A stretch of 64,000 bases of DNA from Nostoc indistinguendum CM1-VF10 (GTDB lineage: Bacteria > Cyanobacteriota > Cyanobacteriia > Cyanobacteriales > Nostocaceae). The stretch is from assembly GCA_019359215.1 (NCBI GenBank), contig JAHHHS010000004.1:1-64000 (forward strand). Direction: 5' to 3'. The notes under the pieces were generated by a model that had not been told where the DNA came from, did no database searches, and saw only the letters and a list, made by a program, of their open reading frames with translations. This document shows positions 38,349 to 47,478 of the stretch, piece by piece (position 1 is the stretch's first letter; every line of letters starts with the position of its first letter). The position numbers and the translations under genes are program-made.

Positions 38349-41300
38349 TCAACTTACTTGAGCCAGTTGTTGTTGATTCAGGTAGTAATAATGACCTTTT
38401 TTAGCGATTAATTCGTCGTGAGTACCGCTTTCTACCAAAACGCCTTGATCTAAAACCAGGATCAAGTCAGCGTTGCGGACTGTAGAGAGGCGATGGGCAA
38501 TGATTACACTTGTACGTCCTTGAAGAATTGTTTTAAGGTTGTTTTGAATAATTCGTTCTGATTCGGAATCTAGGTGGCTGGTGGCTTCATCAAATAGTAA
38601 TAATCGAGGATTTCCGAGCAAAGCACGAGCGATCGCTAGGCGTTGGCGTTGTCCACCAGAAAGCATACCGCCGCTTTCACCAATTTGGGATTCGTAACCC
38701 ATCGGTAGTTTTTGAATAAAATCATCAGCTCCAGCATATTTTGCTGCTTGGATAATTTCTTCTAAAGAGGCATTTGGATGAGCGATCGCAATGTTTTCCC
38801 GAATCGTCCCACCAAATAGAAAAGTATCTTGGTCTACAACACCAATTTGAGAACGGAGCGATCGCAACGAAACACTGGTGATATCGCAACCATCAATGAG
38901 TAGTTTGCCATCTGTCGGTGGGTATAAACCTAAAATCAATTTACTCAGGGTTGTTTTTCCAGAACCGCTACGCCCCACAACTGCAACCATCTGTTCCGGC
39001 TGGATTTCAAAGTTAAGATTTTCTAAGACGTTAGTCTCACTTTCTGAGTGATAGCGAAAGGTAACATTATGAAAGCTAATGTGACCGCGTAGCTTACCCA
39101 ACGACTTTCGGGGTTTAGTTTCTAAGTCTTCTTCTGGTTCGGCCTCCAACACATCATTTATGCGTTCGGTGGAAATTACAATTTCTTGCAATTGATTCCA
39201 CAGCATAGATAGCCGTTGGAAAGGACTCAAGACGTTACCCACCAACATATTGAAAGCAACTAATTGTCCAATAGTCAGTTCACCATTAATTACCTGGGTC
39301 GCTCCATACCACAGCAATGCAGTGTTTACAAAAGTTTGGATGACACCACTGATAATTTGCAGGTGATTACCAATTATTTGAGCATTAAAGGATTTTTTAA
39401 CCAAATCATTCAGCAGTTCCTCCCAACGCCAGCGCACAGTCTGTTCAATTGACAATGAGCGGACGGTACGAATTCCAGTAAGAGATTCTATGAGATAGCT
39501 TTGTTCTTTAGCGCCTGCATTAAAAATTTCTCTGGAGATGCGGCGCAAAATACTTGTGCTAGCCAGCGCCAAGATAAAAAATGGCGGTACAGTACACAGC
39601 ACGAATAATGACATCCGCCAACTATAGGAGAACATCAAGGCCAGATAAACCACCAATGTCAGCATATCCAGCAAAATAGAGAGTGTCTGACCAGTAAGAA
39701 ATTGCTGAATTTTCTGGTTTTCTTGGATGCGCGAGACTATATCCCCAACAAAACGCGACTCGAAATAAGAAAGGGGCAAGCGGAAGGTATGTTTAATAAA
39801 ACCTACCAATAGGGAGATGCTAATACGGTTAGCGGTATGAAATAGAAGATATTGTCGTACAGCGTTGACAGCGACACCAAATAACCCAAAAATAATCATC
39901 CCCAAACCAATAGCGTTTAAGGTTGTCACACTGCGTTGCACAAGTACTCTATCGAGCAATAACTGAGTGAATACTGGCGTTACCAGTCCAAATAATTGGA
40001 TTAATACCGAAGCTACAAAGACTTCTAATAGTGTCCGATAGTGAGGTTTGATTAACTCAAAAAATTTCCAAAAGCCTGTACTTTCGTTTTTAGTATTTTT
40101 TAATAAGGCTGTAGGTTGTAGTAACAATGCATAACCACTCCAACCTGCTTGAAATTCAGCTTTTGTCAGGTTGCGTTGACCAAGAGCAGGATCACATACA
40201 ATCACCCGCTTTTTGGTGATTTCATAGACAACGATGAAGTGGTTGCCTTCCCAGTGAACAATTGCCGGTAAAGGTTGTTCTACCAATTTATCAAAAGTGG
40301 CTTTCACTGGACGGGTGGCAAAACCCAGGTTTTCTGCTGTGGCTGCCATAGCCTTTAGAGATGCACCACTGCGGTTGACGTTGGTCATATCTCGCAGGCG
40401 ATTGATACTAAAATGCTTACCCCAATAGTTACCAATCATCACCAAGCAAGCAGAGCCACAATCGGCAGCACTTTGTTGGGCATAGAAGGGATAGCTTTTA
40501 GTGAGCCGTTTCCACCAATGCCCCACTTGCACTTTCGGACTGGGAAAGTAAAAAGATGATTTTTTTGGTTGTTGTTGTTGTAACTGCTGATCTCGTTGGG
40601 GAAAAGGAATAATTTTGGATTTTGGAGATCGAGAAGTTTTTTCCTCACTCCCCGCTTCCCGCTCCCCACTCGCCAATCCCCACTTCCCTAACTCTGGCAA
40701 GTATTCTAATGCTGTTTGCCTATGATCGCTTTTCAGAATGTAAACAATTGTTGGTTGAGTTGCCTGCCAATCGCCTTGTTTTGGTTGGGCCAAGATTGTG
40801 CCTGGTGTCAAAAAATCGCCTTCAAAATGCCGCACTTGACCTCTGTACAATAGCCATAGCTGGGAATCTTGGGATACTTGCGTAGTTATAGAGCCAGTTT
40901 CTAAACACTGTCGCTCAAAGAGAGATAAAGCTTTGAGCATCCCTGGTACAAGTGAAGTATGGCACGGTAATTGTGAGGTTTGGCGACATAACAACAGCAA
41001 ATCCCAAAGTTCTGCACGGGCAAACAGGCGATCGCGAATATTAGGATACTTGTCTATCAATGTTTGCAATGCGTCTTGCCTGAAATAGCCAAGTTTTAAG
41101 CTTGTCGAAGCTCTGACTACATAAGGGCTAAAGTCAGCTTCGGGAAACAGAGTCAATTCACCGAAAACAGACCATGCACCAAAGGTAGTAATTAAATTCT
41201 CAGAACTATCCAACAGTCGGACTTTACCTGTAAGGATAATGTAGATACCAGGGTTCGTCTGTGCAGATTGCCAGAACTGCTTTGCTAGTGGTGGCTCCAC

Positions 41301-41408
41301 AATTTCCATTGCTGCCAATAAGTTTTGTAATTCTTTTTCGGAAAGCTTTGCACCCAAGGTGTACAAGAGCCTTTCGCCTACATGTTCCCCAGAAAGCACG
41401 GCTGGCAT
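38349..41408 (-). CDS. C39-peptidase ABC exporter with cNMP-binding-like N-terminus (HetC-like)
   Basis: The 1019-residue protein has, in order, a cyclic-nucleotide-binding-like domain (about 15-135, with GIYIILTGKVRLLDSSENLI) and a linker. A C39 peptidase (about 300-440) follows, with AQQSAADCGSACLVMIGNYW (Gln and Cys), the His in EGNHFIVVYE and the Asp in VCDPALG, all active-site residues present. A six-helix exporter domain (about 450-730) precedes the ATPase (VGRSGSGKTTLSKLI, MLSGGQRQRLAIARALL, LLLFDEATSHLDSES). The architecture matches HetC-like exporters. C39 domains remove leaders at Gly-Gly and export the cargo, so substrates may be at 35127 or 47005. Confidence 0.92.
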   Translation of the reverse strand: MPAVLSGEHVGERLLYTLGAKLSEKELQNLLAAMEIVEPPLAKQFWQSAQTNPGIYIILTGKVRLLDSSENLITTFGAWSVFGELTLFPEADFSPYVVRASTSLKLGYFRQDALQTLIDKYPNIRDRLFARAELWDLLLLCRQTSQLPCHTSLVPGMLKALSLFERQCLETGSITTQVSQDSQLWLLYRGQVRHFEGDFLTPGTILAQPKQGDWQATQPTIVYILKSDHRQTALEYLPELGKWGLASGEREAGSEEKTSRSPKSKIIPFPQRDQQLQQQQPKKSSFYFPSPKVQVGHWWKRLTKSYPFYAQQSAADCGSACLVMIGNYWGKHFSINRLRDMTNVNRSGASLKAMAATAENLGFATRPVKATFDKLVEQPLPAIVHWEGNHFIVVYEITKKRVIVCDPALGQRNLTKAEFQAGWSGYALLLQPTALLKNTKNESTGFWKFFELIKPHYRTLLEVFVASVLIQLFGLVTPVFTQLLLDRVLVQRSVTTLNAIGLGMIIFGLFGVAVNAVRQYLLFHTANRISISLLVGFIKHTFRLPLSYFESRFVGDIVSRIQENQKIQQFLTGQTLSILLDMLTLVVYLALMFSYSWRMSLFVLCTVPPFFILALASTSILRRISREIFNAGAKEQSYLIESLTGIRTVRSLSIEQTVRWRWEELLNDLVKKSFNAQIIGNHLQIISGVIQTFVNTALLWYGATQVINGELTIGQLVAFNMLVGNVLSPFQRLSMLWNQLQEIVISTERINDVLEAEPEEDLETKPRKSLGKLRGHISFHNVTFRYHSESETNVLENLNFEIQPEQMVAVVGRSGSGKTTLSKLILGLYPPTDGKLLIDGCDITSVSLRSLRSQIGVVDQDTFLFGGTIRENIAIAHPNASLEEIIQAAKYAGADDFIQKLPMGYESQIGESGGMLSGGQRQRLAIARALLGNPRLLLFDEATSHLDSESERIIQNNLKTILQGRTSVIIAHRLSTVRNADLILVLDQGVLVESGTHDELIAKKGHYYYLNQQQLAQVS

Positions 41409-42096
41409 TTTCTAACCTCCAAGACAGAATTTAGTTATTGCTCTAAATTGAAAAAATAAGTATTATTTGATACTTTTATATTTTGCGATAAACCCTAAGC
41501 TTCCTGTAAGAAAAGAGTATTGTTATATAAAAAAAAGTATTTTTATTCGAAAAGCAGCGCCACTCGTTGTAACAGACCCTCGATATGAGAATCACTAATG
41601 TGATGTGAATGCTAAAATATTGAGCTACATCTTTGCCTAGCCAAGCTTCTTTGCTTATAAAGCATCAATTCTTGCAGTGCCTTTGGTCACCACAAGACTC
41701 GTGCTTTCAGTAAGAGGTTGAAGAAGAATTTAGAAGCAAAGCATCTACAGCTTTGTCAAGGTATTAGAATCAATTTAGTAAGGTATGATTTAGCCTACAG
41801 CGCGTAACCTTTAGCATTAAAAAGCTGGCTTTGGGCAGGCTACATAAAGAGTAAAGAGACGAGAAAAACTATAAAGCACATCAATCATGATTTTTTGAGA
41901 TTTTACTACTTAATGAAAATCTCACTTAAACAATATTGCTTGGTTTGTTTAGAAGCTACTAAACTCAATCTTTTTCAAGTCATGTTTAGTCTCTTTAAAC
42001 ATATATCCTAAGAGCTATGTAAATTTTATTACACCTCCTCTAGCAGAATTAGTGCAAGTGGTTAAAATGGTGTTGCAAGAAACATATTTAGATAAT
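41409..42096. other. Long spacer upstream of the exporter gene
   Basis: No protein-like frame or RNA gene is recognised. The AT-rich part directly upstream of 41408 should hold the exporter operon promoter. The region 41560-42060 is unusually free of HIP1 sites and repeats, so an undescribed non-coding transcript is possible but not supported by structure that I can see. Confidence 0.35.
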
Positions 42097-42221
42097 TAAG
42101 TAGGTAGGCGGGAAAATTTATAACTATGTTATTGCGATCGCCGCAAAGTCAAGCGAGCAATAGAGCTTCAAGCTTTTTAGATTTAGTTACATAGTTAGGT
42201 TTATTTGTGCCTACCTACTTA
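42097..42221. mobile_element. 125-bp MITE-like inverted repeat
   Basis: The left end TAAGTAGGTAGGCGGGAAAA (with TTTATAACTATGT beyond) and the right end ACATAGTTAGGTTTATTTGT (with GCCTACCTACTTA beyond) form imperfect inverted repeats of about 33 bp. The outermost 12 bp are a perfect match. The interior is only about 60 bp and carries a HIP1-like GCGATCGC. The ends starting TA suggest a Tc1/IS630-type relation, but no transposase is present. It is a non-autonomous element. Confidence 0.65.
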
Positions 42222-42370
42222 GCTTACACTGATTAACTTAAACTTTGAATGGTCTATGCTTATTTTCCTGTAAATTTTATAAAATCTTACACAAGGGATA
42301 ATTCTTAACAAAAAAAATATAATTCTAAGCCATTTATACATTAAATCTTTAAAGAGATAGACCACATAGT

Positions 42371-42520
42371 ATGGTGCAAGTTATAACAGCACATAATACT
42401 CCCAGTTCGCCCCGCCCATTTTGTCGAGAGTTACAGACAAAGTCTACTTTTAACAATTTCTCTAGGTCTACAGATTTAAATATGTGCTGTTGTAACCCAA
42501 CGGCAAGTAGCTGGGACTGA
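42371..42520 (+). CDS. Candidate 49-residue Cys-cluster peptide
   Basis: A short frame begins MVQVITAHNTPSSPRPFCRE and ends DLNMCCCNPTASSWD. Three adjacent Cys near the C-terminus, followed by NPTASSW, are unusual in random translation. A hairpin GGCTGAGAGGGCTTTTTT follows at about 42539-42556 and may be a terminator. The frame is divergent from the C39 exporter. No Gly-Gly leader and only a weak ribosome-binding site (AAAGAGATAG) are seen, so it may not be translated. If real, it could be a secreted or modified peptide. Confidence 0.25.
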   Translation: MVQVITAHNTPSSPRPFCRELQTKSTFNNFSRSTDLNMCCCNPTASSWD

Positions 42521-43144
42521 TTAATTTCTTCAGCATAGGCTGAGAGGGCTTTTTTAAATGGTAAACCATTAAAAGTTCCTTTCTAATGGACAGGGCTTTT
42601 GCAAAGAATTAAACAATGATCAAGTTGTTAGCACTAAAATATAATGCAATAACACTGCTACAACTTGAGTTCTCTCAGTTTCTGTAAAGTGTAAACTTCA
42701 TAGAAAACTGCTTTTTCAAGTTGTTTCTAAGTAATCTGGACAGCAGTTAGTCTTATTGGTGATATCTCTGCAAACTTACAAAGCCTACAACGCAATATCA
42801 GCTTGATATTAACATCATTAATGATTTTATGTATAGTAGCTAAAATGAATAACCCAACCTTGCCACTAGCATAAAGCACATATCGTTGCTTGAAACGCTA
42901 GTGATATTTGGCTTAGGTAAAACCTTGAGTTAGGGACTTCCAAATAAAAAAACATCCGGCCAGCGCAAAGACTTTGCTGGAAGATGTGCAAGGTGCGGAA
43001 CATGGTGAGCCAGCGCGTTGGGTAGGTTCCCCGACTTGAAGCGACTGGCGTTAGCGCAGCGCTAGCGTTCGCGCAGCGTCTCGTAGAGAGGCACGAGCGT
43101 CACCCGTAAGGGTCAAGAATCATTCGGTGTTCTAGTAGGGACTA
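42521..43144. repeat. Spacer with palindromic repeat block
   Basis: At 43030-43115 there is a GC-rich block of palindromes (GCGTTAGCGCAGCGCTAGCG and GGCACGAGCGTCACCCGTAA) of the dispersed Nostoc type. The sequence before it (about 42955-43030) includes AGCGCAAAGACTTTGCTGG and is also repeat-like. No intact gene is seen between the candidate peptide and the phosphatase. Confidence 0.45.
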
Positions 43145-43783
43145 TTATGTTCCTGGACGAGAGCGAATATGATCGGGTATATGATGGCGATCGCCTAATA
43201 TTTCTAACAAAGGGCCATTAACGTCAAATTTAACCATACTTACCGATGCGACCAAAATATTCACCCGATAGCGATAGCGTCCCAAATCAATCCCCAGTAA
43301 ACTGCAAAGCATAATCCGAATCGTGGCTTTATGGGAAACTACTAAAACATTACCTTGGGGATGTTTTTCTTGAATTTCAGCAATTACAGGCATAGAACGG
43401 TTAGCAATATCTACCGCAGTTTCTCCACCTAATGGTGCATTCCAAGCGGGTTCTGTCAACCAATTTACATAGTTTTCTGCATAATTCTGTTGGGCAAACG
43501 ATTTACTCTTCCCTTCCCATTCGCCGTAACTACCTTCTCTAAGTCCGTCACGCAACTGCATATCCATACCGATAGCCTCACAAAATGGCTTGGCAGTTGC
43601 AATTGTGCGCTTCATCGGGCTAACATAAACAGCCTCCCACTTCAATTTTTGATAAACATCGGCAAAACCGGATGCCATCTGCATCCCTTCAGAAGTTAAC
43701 TCCGCATCAGTTTCACCGCAGAAATTACCACTTTGACTAAAAGTAGTTTCTCCATGTCGCAGTAAATATAAATTGAGTGTCAT
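43145..43783 (-). CDS. Histidine phosphatase (phosphoglycerate mutase-like)
   Basis: I start at ATG 43783 because MTLNLYLLRHGETTFSQSGN is the canonical N-terminus; an upstream in-frame Met adds 18 hydrophobic residues that are not conserved. The 212-residue product has the catalytic RHGE His, the YVSPMKRTIATAKPF Arg, a GLREGSYGEWEGKS acid loop and the second His in VLVVSHKATIRIML. The substrate could be a sugar phosphate or a phosphoglycerate-type compound. Cyanobacteria carry several paralogues. Confidence 0.85.
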   Translation of the reverse strand: MTLNLYLLRHGETTFSQSGNFCGETDAELTSEGMQMASGFADVYQKLKWEAVYVSPMKRTIATAKPFCEAIGMDMQLRDGLREGSYGEWEGKSKSFAQQNYAENYVNWLTEPAWNAPLGGETAVDIANRSMPVIAEIQEKHPQGNVLVVSHKATIRIMLCSLLGIDLGRYRYRVNILVASVSMVKFDVNGPLLEILGDRHHIPDHIRSRPGT

Positions 43784-43974
43784 AGCTTGTATCGCGATTG
43801 GGATAAAAAAGTTTGTGCAAAAACAAAATACCATCAATCTCGCAATTAAGTATGTGACACCAGGACAAAGTCATCAACTAAAAAAGTCAATCAACCACAA
43901 ACTTTTGAAATTAAAGACAAAAGTAGCGGTTTCAGCTAGTACCGCAAGGCGGAAGTCAAAAATTTGCTCCTTTC

Positions 43975-44230
43975 ATGCATCCCGATGATTTACCAATCTG
44001 TGTAAATTATTTTCAAAGAGTTTTGGCAACAGGTCAAAAGCAAAATGCAATTGAATATCGGATAAAACATAAAAATGGTAGTTGGCAATGGCATACAAGC
44101 AACTCATCAGCCATAAAAGATGCTAATGGAAATTTTTTGTATTTCGTTGGTATTTGCCATGACACTAGCGATCGCAAACACGCACAAGAGGAACTAGCGC
44201 AGCGATCGCAATTAGCGAATTTTCGTGCCG
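43975..44230 (+). pseudogene. PAS/PAC fragment of a sensor kinase
   Basis: The 85-codon stretch reads MHPDDLPICVNYFQRVLATG, then EYRIKHKNGSWQWHTSNSSA and GNFLYFVGICHDTSDRKHAQ. This is the second half of a PAS domain and its PAC motif, as in multi-PAS histidine kinases. The sequence before the first Met is repeat-like and the frame then runs into a GC-rich palindromic repeat at about 44257. No kinase core follows, so this is a remnant. Confidence 0.75.
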
Positions 44231-44256
44231 ATGTAGACGCTGCGCGTTGGCGGAAG

Positions 44257-44334
44257 CCTGCGGCAAGCCGCTTTGCGTCTACGTTAAAAAAATTGACTTT
44301 GACAAAGAGTTTTATCCTTAACTGAACCGTATTG
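44257..44334. repeat. Dispersed repeat plus solo MITE end
   Basis: A palindromic block CGCTGCGCGTTGGCGGAAGC is followed by TACGTTAAAAAAATTGAC (shared with 17129-17146) and then CCTTAACTGAACCGTATTG (44316-44334). The last piece is exactly the right end of the MITE at 29709-29845. The left end is absent here. Confidence 0.6.
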
Positions 44335-44437
44335 ATCTATATGTATCAGGATTTTTATCAATTGGGATGATACAGATAGATATATAGGGGCGTACAGCTA
44401 GCTGTACGCCCCTATATTTAGGGTAGTTATGAGCAAT

Positions 44438-45754
44438 TTAACGAGTGCGTAGCCCGTTGGAGGCATCGCCAAGTATTGGTTCTATATTACTAACTGTGGT
44501 TTGGTTGAGGTAATTGTAGACTCTGCGAGAAACTTCACGGACAAAATCTCCAGCTCTGCGATCGTGGTTTGGTCTTTGCACCAAAACACCTGCTAAATAG
44601 CTTTTTCCGTTGGGCATTTGAATAATACCCGCATCACCAATAATAAATCTCAATGTACCAGTTTTGTGCGCGATGGTAGCTCCTTTTCCAATACCAGCTG
44701 GTAGCAAAGTATTAGTTTTGACACGGCGCATGATGCCTAAAACTCGATTACGGCTGTTTGGGGATAGCAAACGTTTATTAGAAACTAACGCTGCCAATCT
44801 GACCAAATCTTTGGAACTAGTTGTATTTTTGCCAGGAATGTCTGGAAGTAAATTCTTAATTGCTGTATTTTGCAATCCCCAGCCACGAAAACGTTGATTA
44901 ACTCTTGCTGCACCACCCAAGCGATCGAGAACCATATTTGTTGCGGTATTATCGCTAATGGTCATCATCAAGGTAGCAGTTTGGAGGACGCTAAATTTAG
45001 TGCCTATGGGTTTGTATTTCATAGTTCCGGCTTCACCAACCCTTAAATCGCGCCGCATCACTAATTTATCTGTTAGTTTAATTCTACCAGCATCTATTTC
45101 TTGGAAAAGAGCTACTAATAAGGGAAATTTAATTGTACTGGCAGCAGCAAATCTTTTTTCGCCATTAATATCTATATAGTTACCTGTAGCTAAATCTAAG
45201 AAAAATATTCCCGGGTTCAATGATTTATAAGTTGCTAACAATGCGCGAATTTGAGAACTGATACCCTTCATTTCTTGACCAAGATTGACAACTCCCGCAA
45301 ACGTTGAAGCATCTGTGGAATTGATGGCAATATCTTCTCGATTTTCCCCAGTAACCTTATTGTTTTGACGATCAAATGAGTTGAATTTTACAATCCAATG
45401 GGAACGAGAATCTCCCTTGATGGATAGGTTACGGGAAGCAATATGATAACCTGGAGATAATTCTACAACAAAACGAGTTGTTTTACTGTCTGGTTTTCCG
45501 ATGCGAATTTCTTTAATCGCATTACCAAAGGATTTTTTAACAGTATCTGAATTAAAACTAGTTCCAGGTAAGTCAATTATTAGTCGATTAGGATTCTCTA
45601 ATAAAAAGGCTTTTGGTTGGATTCCAGAAGTTGTAGTTAGGTGTAATTGGTTTTGCTTAGAGTCAAAGTACCAAGACTGTAATCGTGAGGCTTTAGCTTG
45701 GCCTGCAACTAAAAGCAAACTGCTTAAACCAATCGCCAGTAGATGTGATTTCAT
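44438..45754 (-). CDS. AMIN-domain and class A beta-lactamase-like serine hydrolase
   Basis: From ATG 45754 the product has 438 residues; a Met seven codons earlier is possible. The signal peptide MKSHLLAIGLSSLLLVAGQA is cleaved near QAKA. An AMIN domain (about 25-125, with LQSWYFDSKQNQLHLTT and NRLIIDLPGTSFNS) follows. Such domains bind peptidoglycan or guide periplasmic localisation. The penicillin-recognising domain has the SxxK in AASTIKFPLLVAL, the SDN in TISDNTATN and the KTG in AHKTGTLRF. AMIN is more usual on amidases, so a wall-associated peptidase or beta-lactamase function is inferred. Confidence 0.85.
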   Translation of the reverse strand: MKSHLLAIGLSSLLLVAGQAKASRLQSWYFDSKQNQLHLTTTSGIQPKAFLLENPNRLIIDLPGTSFNSDTVKKSFGNAIKEIRIGKPDSKTTRFVVELSPGYHIASRNLSIKGDSRSHWIVKFNSFDRQNNKVTGENREDIAINSTDASTFAGVVNLGQEMKGISSQIRALLATYKSLNPGIFFLDLATGNYIDINGEKRFAAASTIKFPLLVALFQEIDAGRIKLTDKLVMRRDLRVGEAGTMKYKPIGTKFSVLQTATLMMTISDNTATNMVLDRLGGAARVNQRFRGWGLQNTAIKNLLPDIPGKNTTSSKDLVRLAALVSNKRLLSPNSRNRVLGIMRRVKTNTLLPAGIGKGATIAHKTGTLRFIIGDAGIIQMPNGKSYLAGVLVQRPNHDRRAGDFVREVSRRVYNYLNQTTVSNIEPILGDASNGLRTR

Positions 45755-45775
45755 GTTGTGATTGTGGGTGTGCAA

Positions 45776-46329
45776 GTATGGAGAAGCTAATCAGGTTTAC
45801 TTAGATTGTTTTCTGATGATTATACTGAACTTCCGGAGAAAAATTCATAAATGCCGTTGAGTTATTTTTGGAGATGATATTTGGGATTAGATAAGCACTA
45901 TAAATCATCATTACTTATTTAAAGTAAATTGCTGACAGTTTTATTTGTAATGTGAGTTGACAACAACAGAAATTGTTAATCTAGCGGAAGGACGAGCGAA
46001 GGATTAATTATGTTTCCAATTTATGTTTTATAGAGAGAGAAAGTAAAGCCCATTCACTAAAACCCTAATACATATATATAATATATTTCGCGTAGGGGCG
46101 GCACTGCCCATACGTGTCAACTTAAGTGAAACCCTTGTAATGGCGTGATATTCAGTTCTCTGGCTTCCCATCACCATCCGCGTCCACCCTAACCCTCGCC
46201 TTGCCAAGGCTACGGTGTATACACAAGTCTGAAATAGCTGATTAACCAGGGTTTTACCCCACCCTAATCCTCCCCGTATGTATTGGGGAGGGAACTAGAT
46301 TTATTTGAGTTTAATCTGGCGCAGCGAGA
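45776..46329. repeat. Spacer with dispersed element ends
   Basis: Repeated pieces are seen at 46089-46123 (GGCGGCACTGCCCATACGTG with TCAACTTAAG) and at 46207-46234 (AAGGCTACGGTGTATACACA), which recur near 2879, 22386 and 4366. They immediately precede the decayed transposase gene. No gene is seen in the rest. Confidence 0.45.
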
Positions 46330-47000
46330 ATGTCGGGAGGTCTTTTTTATGCTATCAAGAAGGCTTTGGACAAATATGGTTTTAAGCTTTATGCTCTGTG
46401 CATTCTGTCAAACCATGTACACTATCTCATAGAACCTGCCGCCCACCAAGACTTGCCTAAAATCATGCATTTATTAAATTGGTACACAGCGATGTGCTTT
46501 AACAGAATGCTAAATCGTACTGAACATTTCTGGGAGAAGCGATATTACTGTGATGGGTTTCCTCCCACAGATACGCAGCGAGCATTAAATACTGTAAGCT
46601 ACATTCATGGCAACCCCAAGGCTGCACCAATGCGGCAGAGTTTTTTTACGATTTCAGCAATTACGGTAGTTACGATGGATTGACTAATGATGGCTTAACT
46701 CTCTGGCATCCTGCTTTTTTACAATTAGGTAAAACATTAGATGAATGTGCCAAAAAGTACCGCGGGTTTTGCCAAAGGTATAAACCGAAACTAAAAACAG
46801 CCAGCAAGTCCTACTGGGGTAGTAAGCTGCTGGCTGGTCAGAAGGTTCACAAGGGCAAGCGCAAATGCTCACCTGGTCAACTAGCATTGCCAATTTGTAA
46901 TATTGGGCAGTGCCAGGTATCGGAAAGCCCCGAACTAGCAGAAGTGGTACAGAAATTTGTTCTAGCAAATCGAGGTTGTAGGTTTGCTCTGCGGGTGTGA
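46330..47000 (+). pseudogene. IS200-like/REP-associated transposase (Y1, HUH) remnant
   Basis: The first frame (46330-46640) has LCILSNHVHYLIEP, whose HxH motif is the metal-binding pair of Y1/HUH transposases, then NWYTAMCFNRMLNR and YIHGNPKAA. The product then continues in another frame as YDFSNYGSYDGLTNDGLTLW and HPAFLQLGKTLDECAKKYRG, to 47000. The break falls in a run of six T near 46640-46645. The N-terminal part before the HUH motif is also shorter than expected. The element is therefore degraded, with no recognised terminal hairpins. Confidence 0.75.
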
Positions 47001-47004
47001 GCTA

Positions 47005-47244
47005 TTATGTATGGGTGAACAACCCAACACACGTCCCGCCCCCCAAAAGCGGTCGATGGTAAAATGAATTGTAAATTTCACACAGTAATTTGTCTCGTAC
47101 GGTGACAGGAATCGTCTTCGTCGGCGTGACGCCACCCCCTACTACGTTAATAGCTTCTCCGTCTGATAGTTCCTCCATTTCGACTGGAGCTTGCAGATTT
47201 TTTTCTTTGTCAGTTGTTAGAGCTTTGATTATTTTGCTGATCAT
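47005..47244 (-). CDS. Double-glycine leader peptide precursor
   Basis: I start at ATG 47244 because AAGGA lies 5 nt before it; an upstream Met would add 7 residues. The 79-residue product MISKIIKALTTDKEKNLQAP then EMEELSDGEAINVVGGG ends its leader at a Gly-Gly-Gly, with the acidic ELSD helix typical of bacteriocin-type and Nif11/NHLP-like leaders. The core of about 40 residues (VTPTKTIPVTVRDKLLCEIY, ending GGGTCVGLFTHT) has two Cys. The product is probably cut and exported by a C39 ABC transporter such as the one at 38349. No modifying enzyme gene is adjacent. Confidence 0.65.
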   Translation of the reverse strand: MISKIIKALTTDKEKNLQAPVEMEELSDGEAINVVGGGVTPTKTIPVTVRDKLLCEIYNSFYHRPLLGGGTCVGLFTHT

Positions 47245-47478
47245 ATAAATCCTTGTACTCATCAAGAATTCATGGACTGCTTTCAGTATGTATCAACTAA
47301 AACTGGATTATAAAGAGTTGATACGAAATTACAGGTTATTTAACAAAGCGAATTAAATGGGAACGGGGTAAATACGCATGAGTTTAAGCTATTTGTTAAA
47401 ACTGCCCCTCGACCTAAGGGAAAAGAAGAACAGACTTGAAGTTTAGTTCAACACAGGGAAAGGTTCGTCAAACTCACA

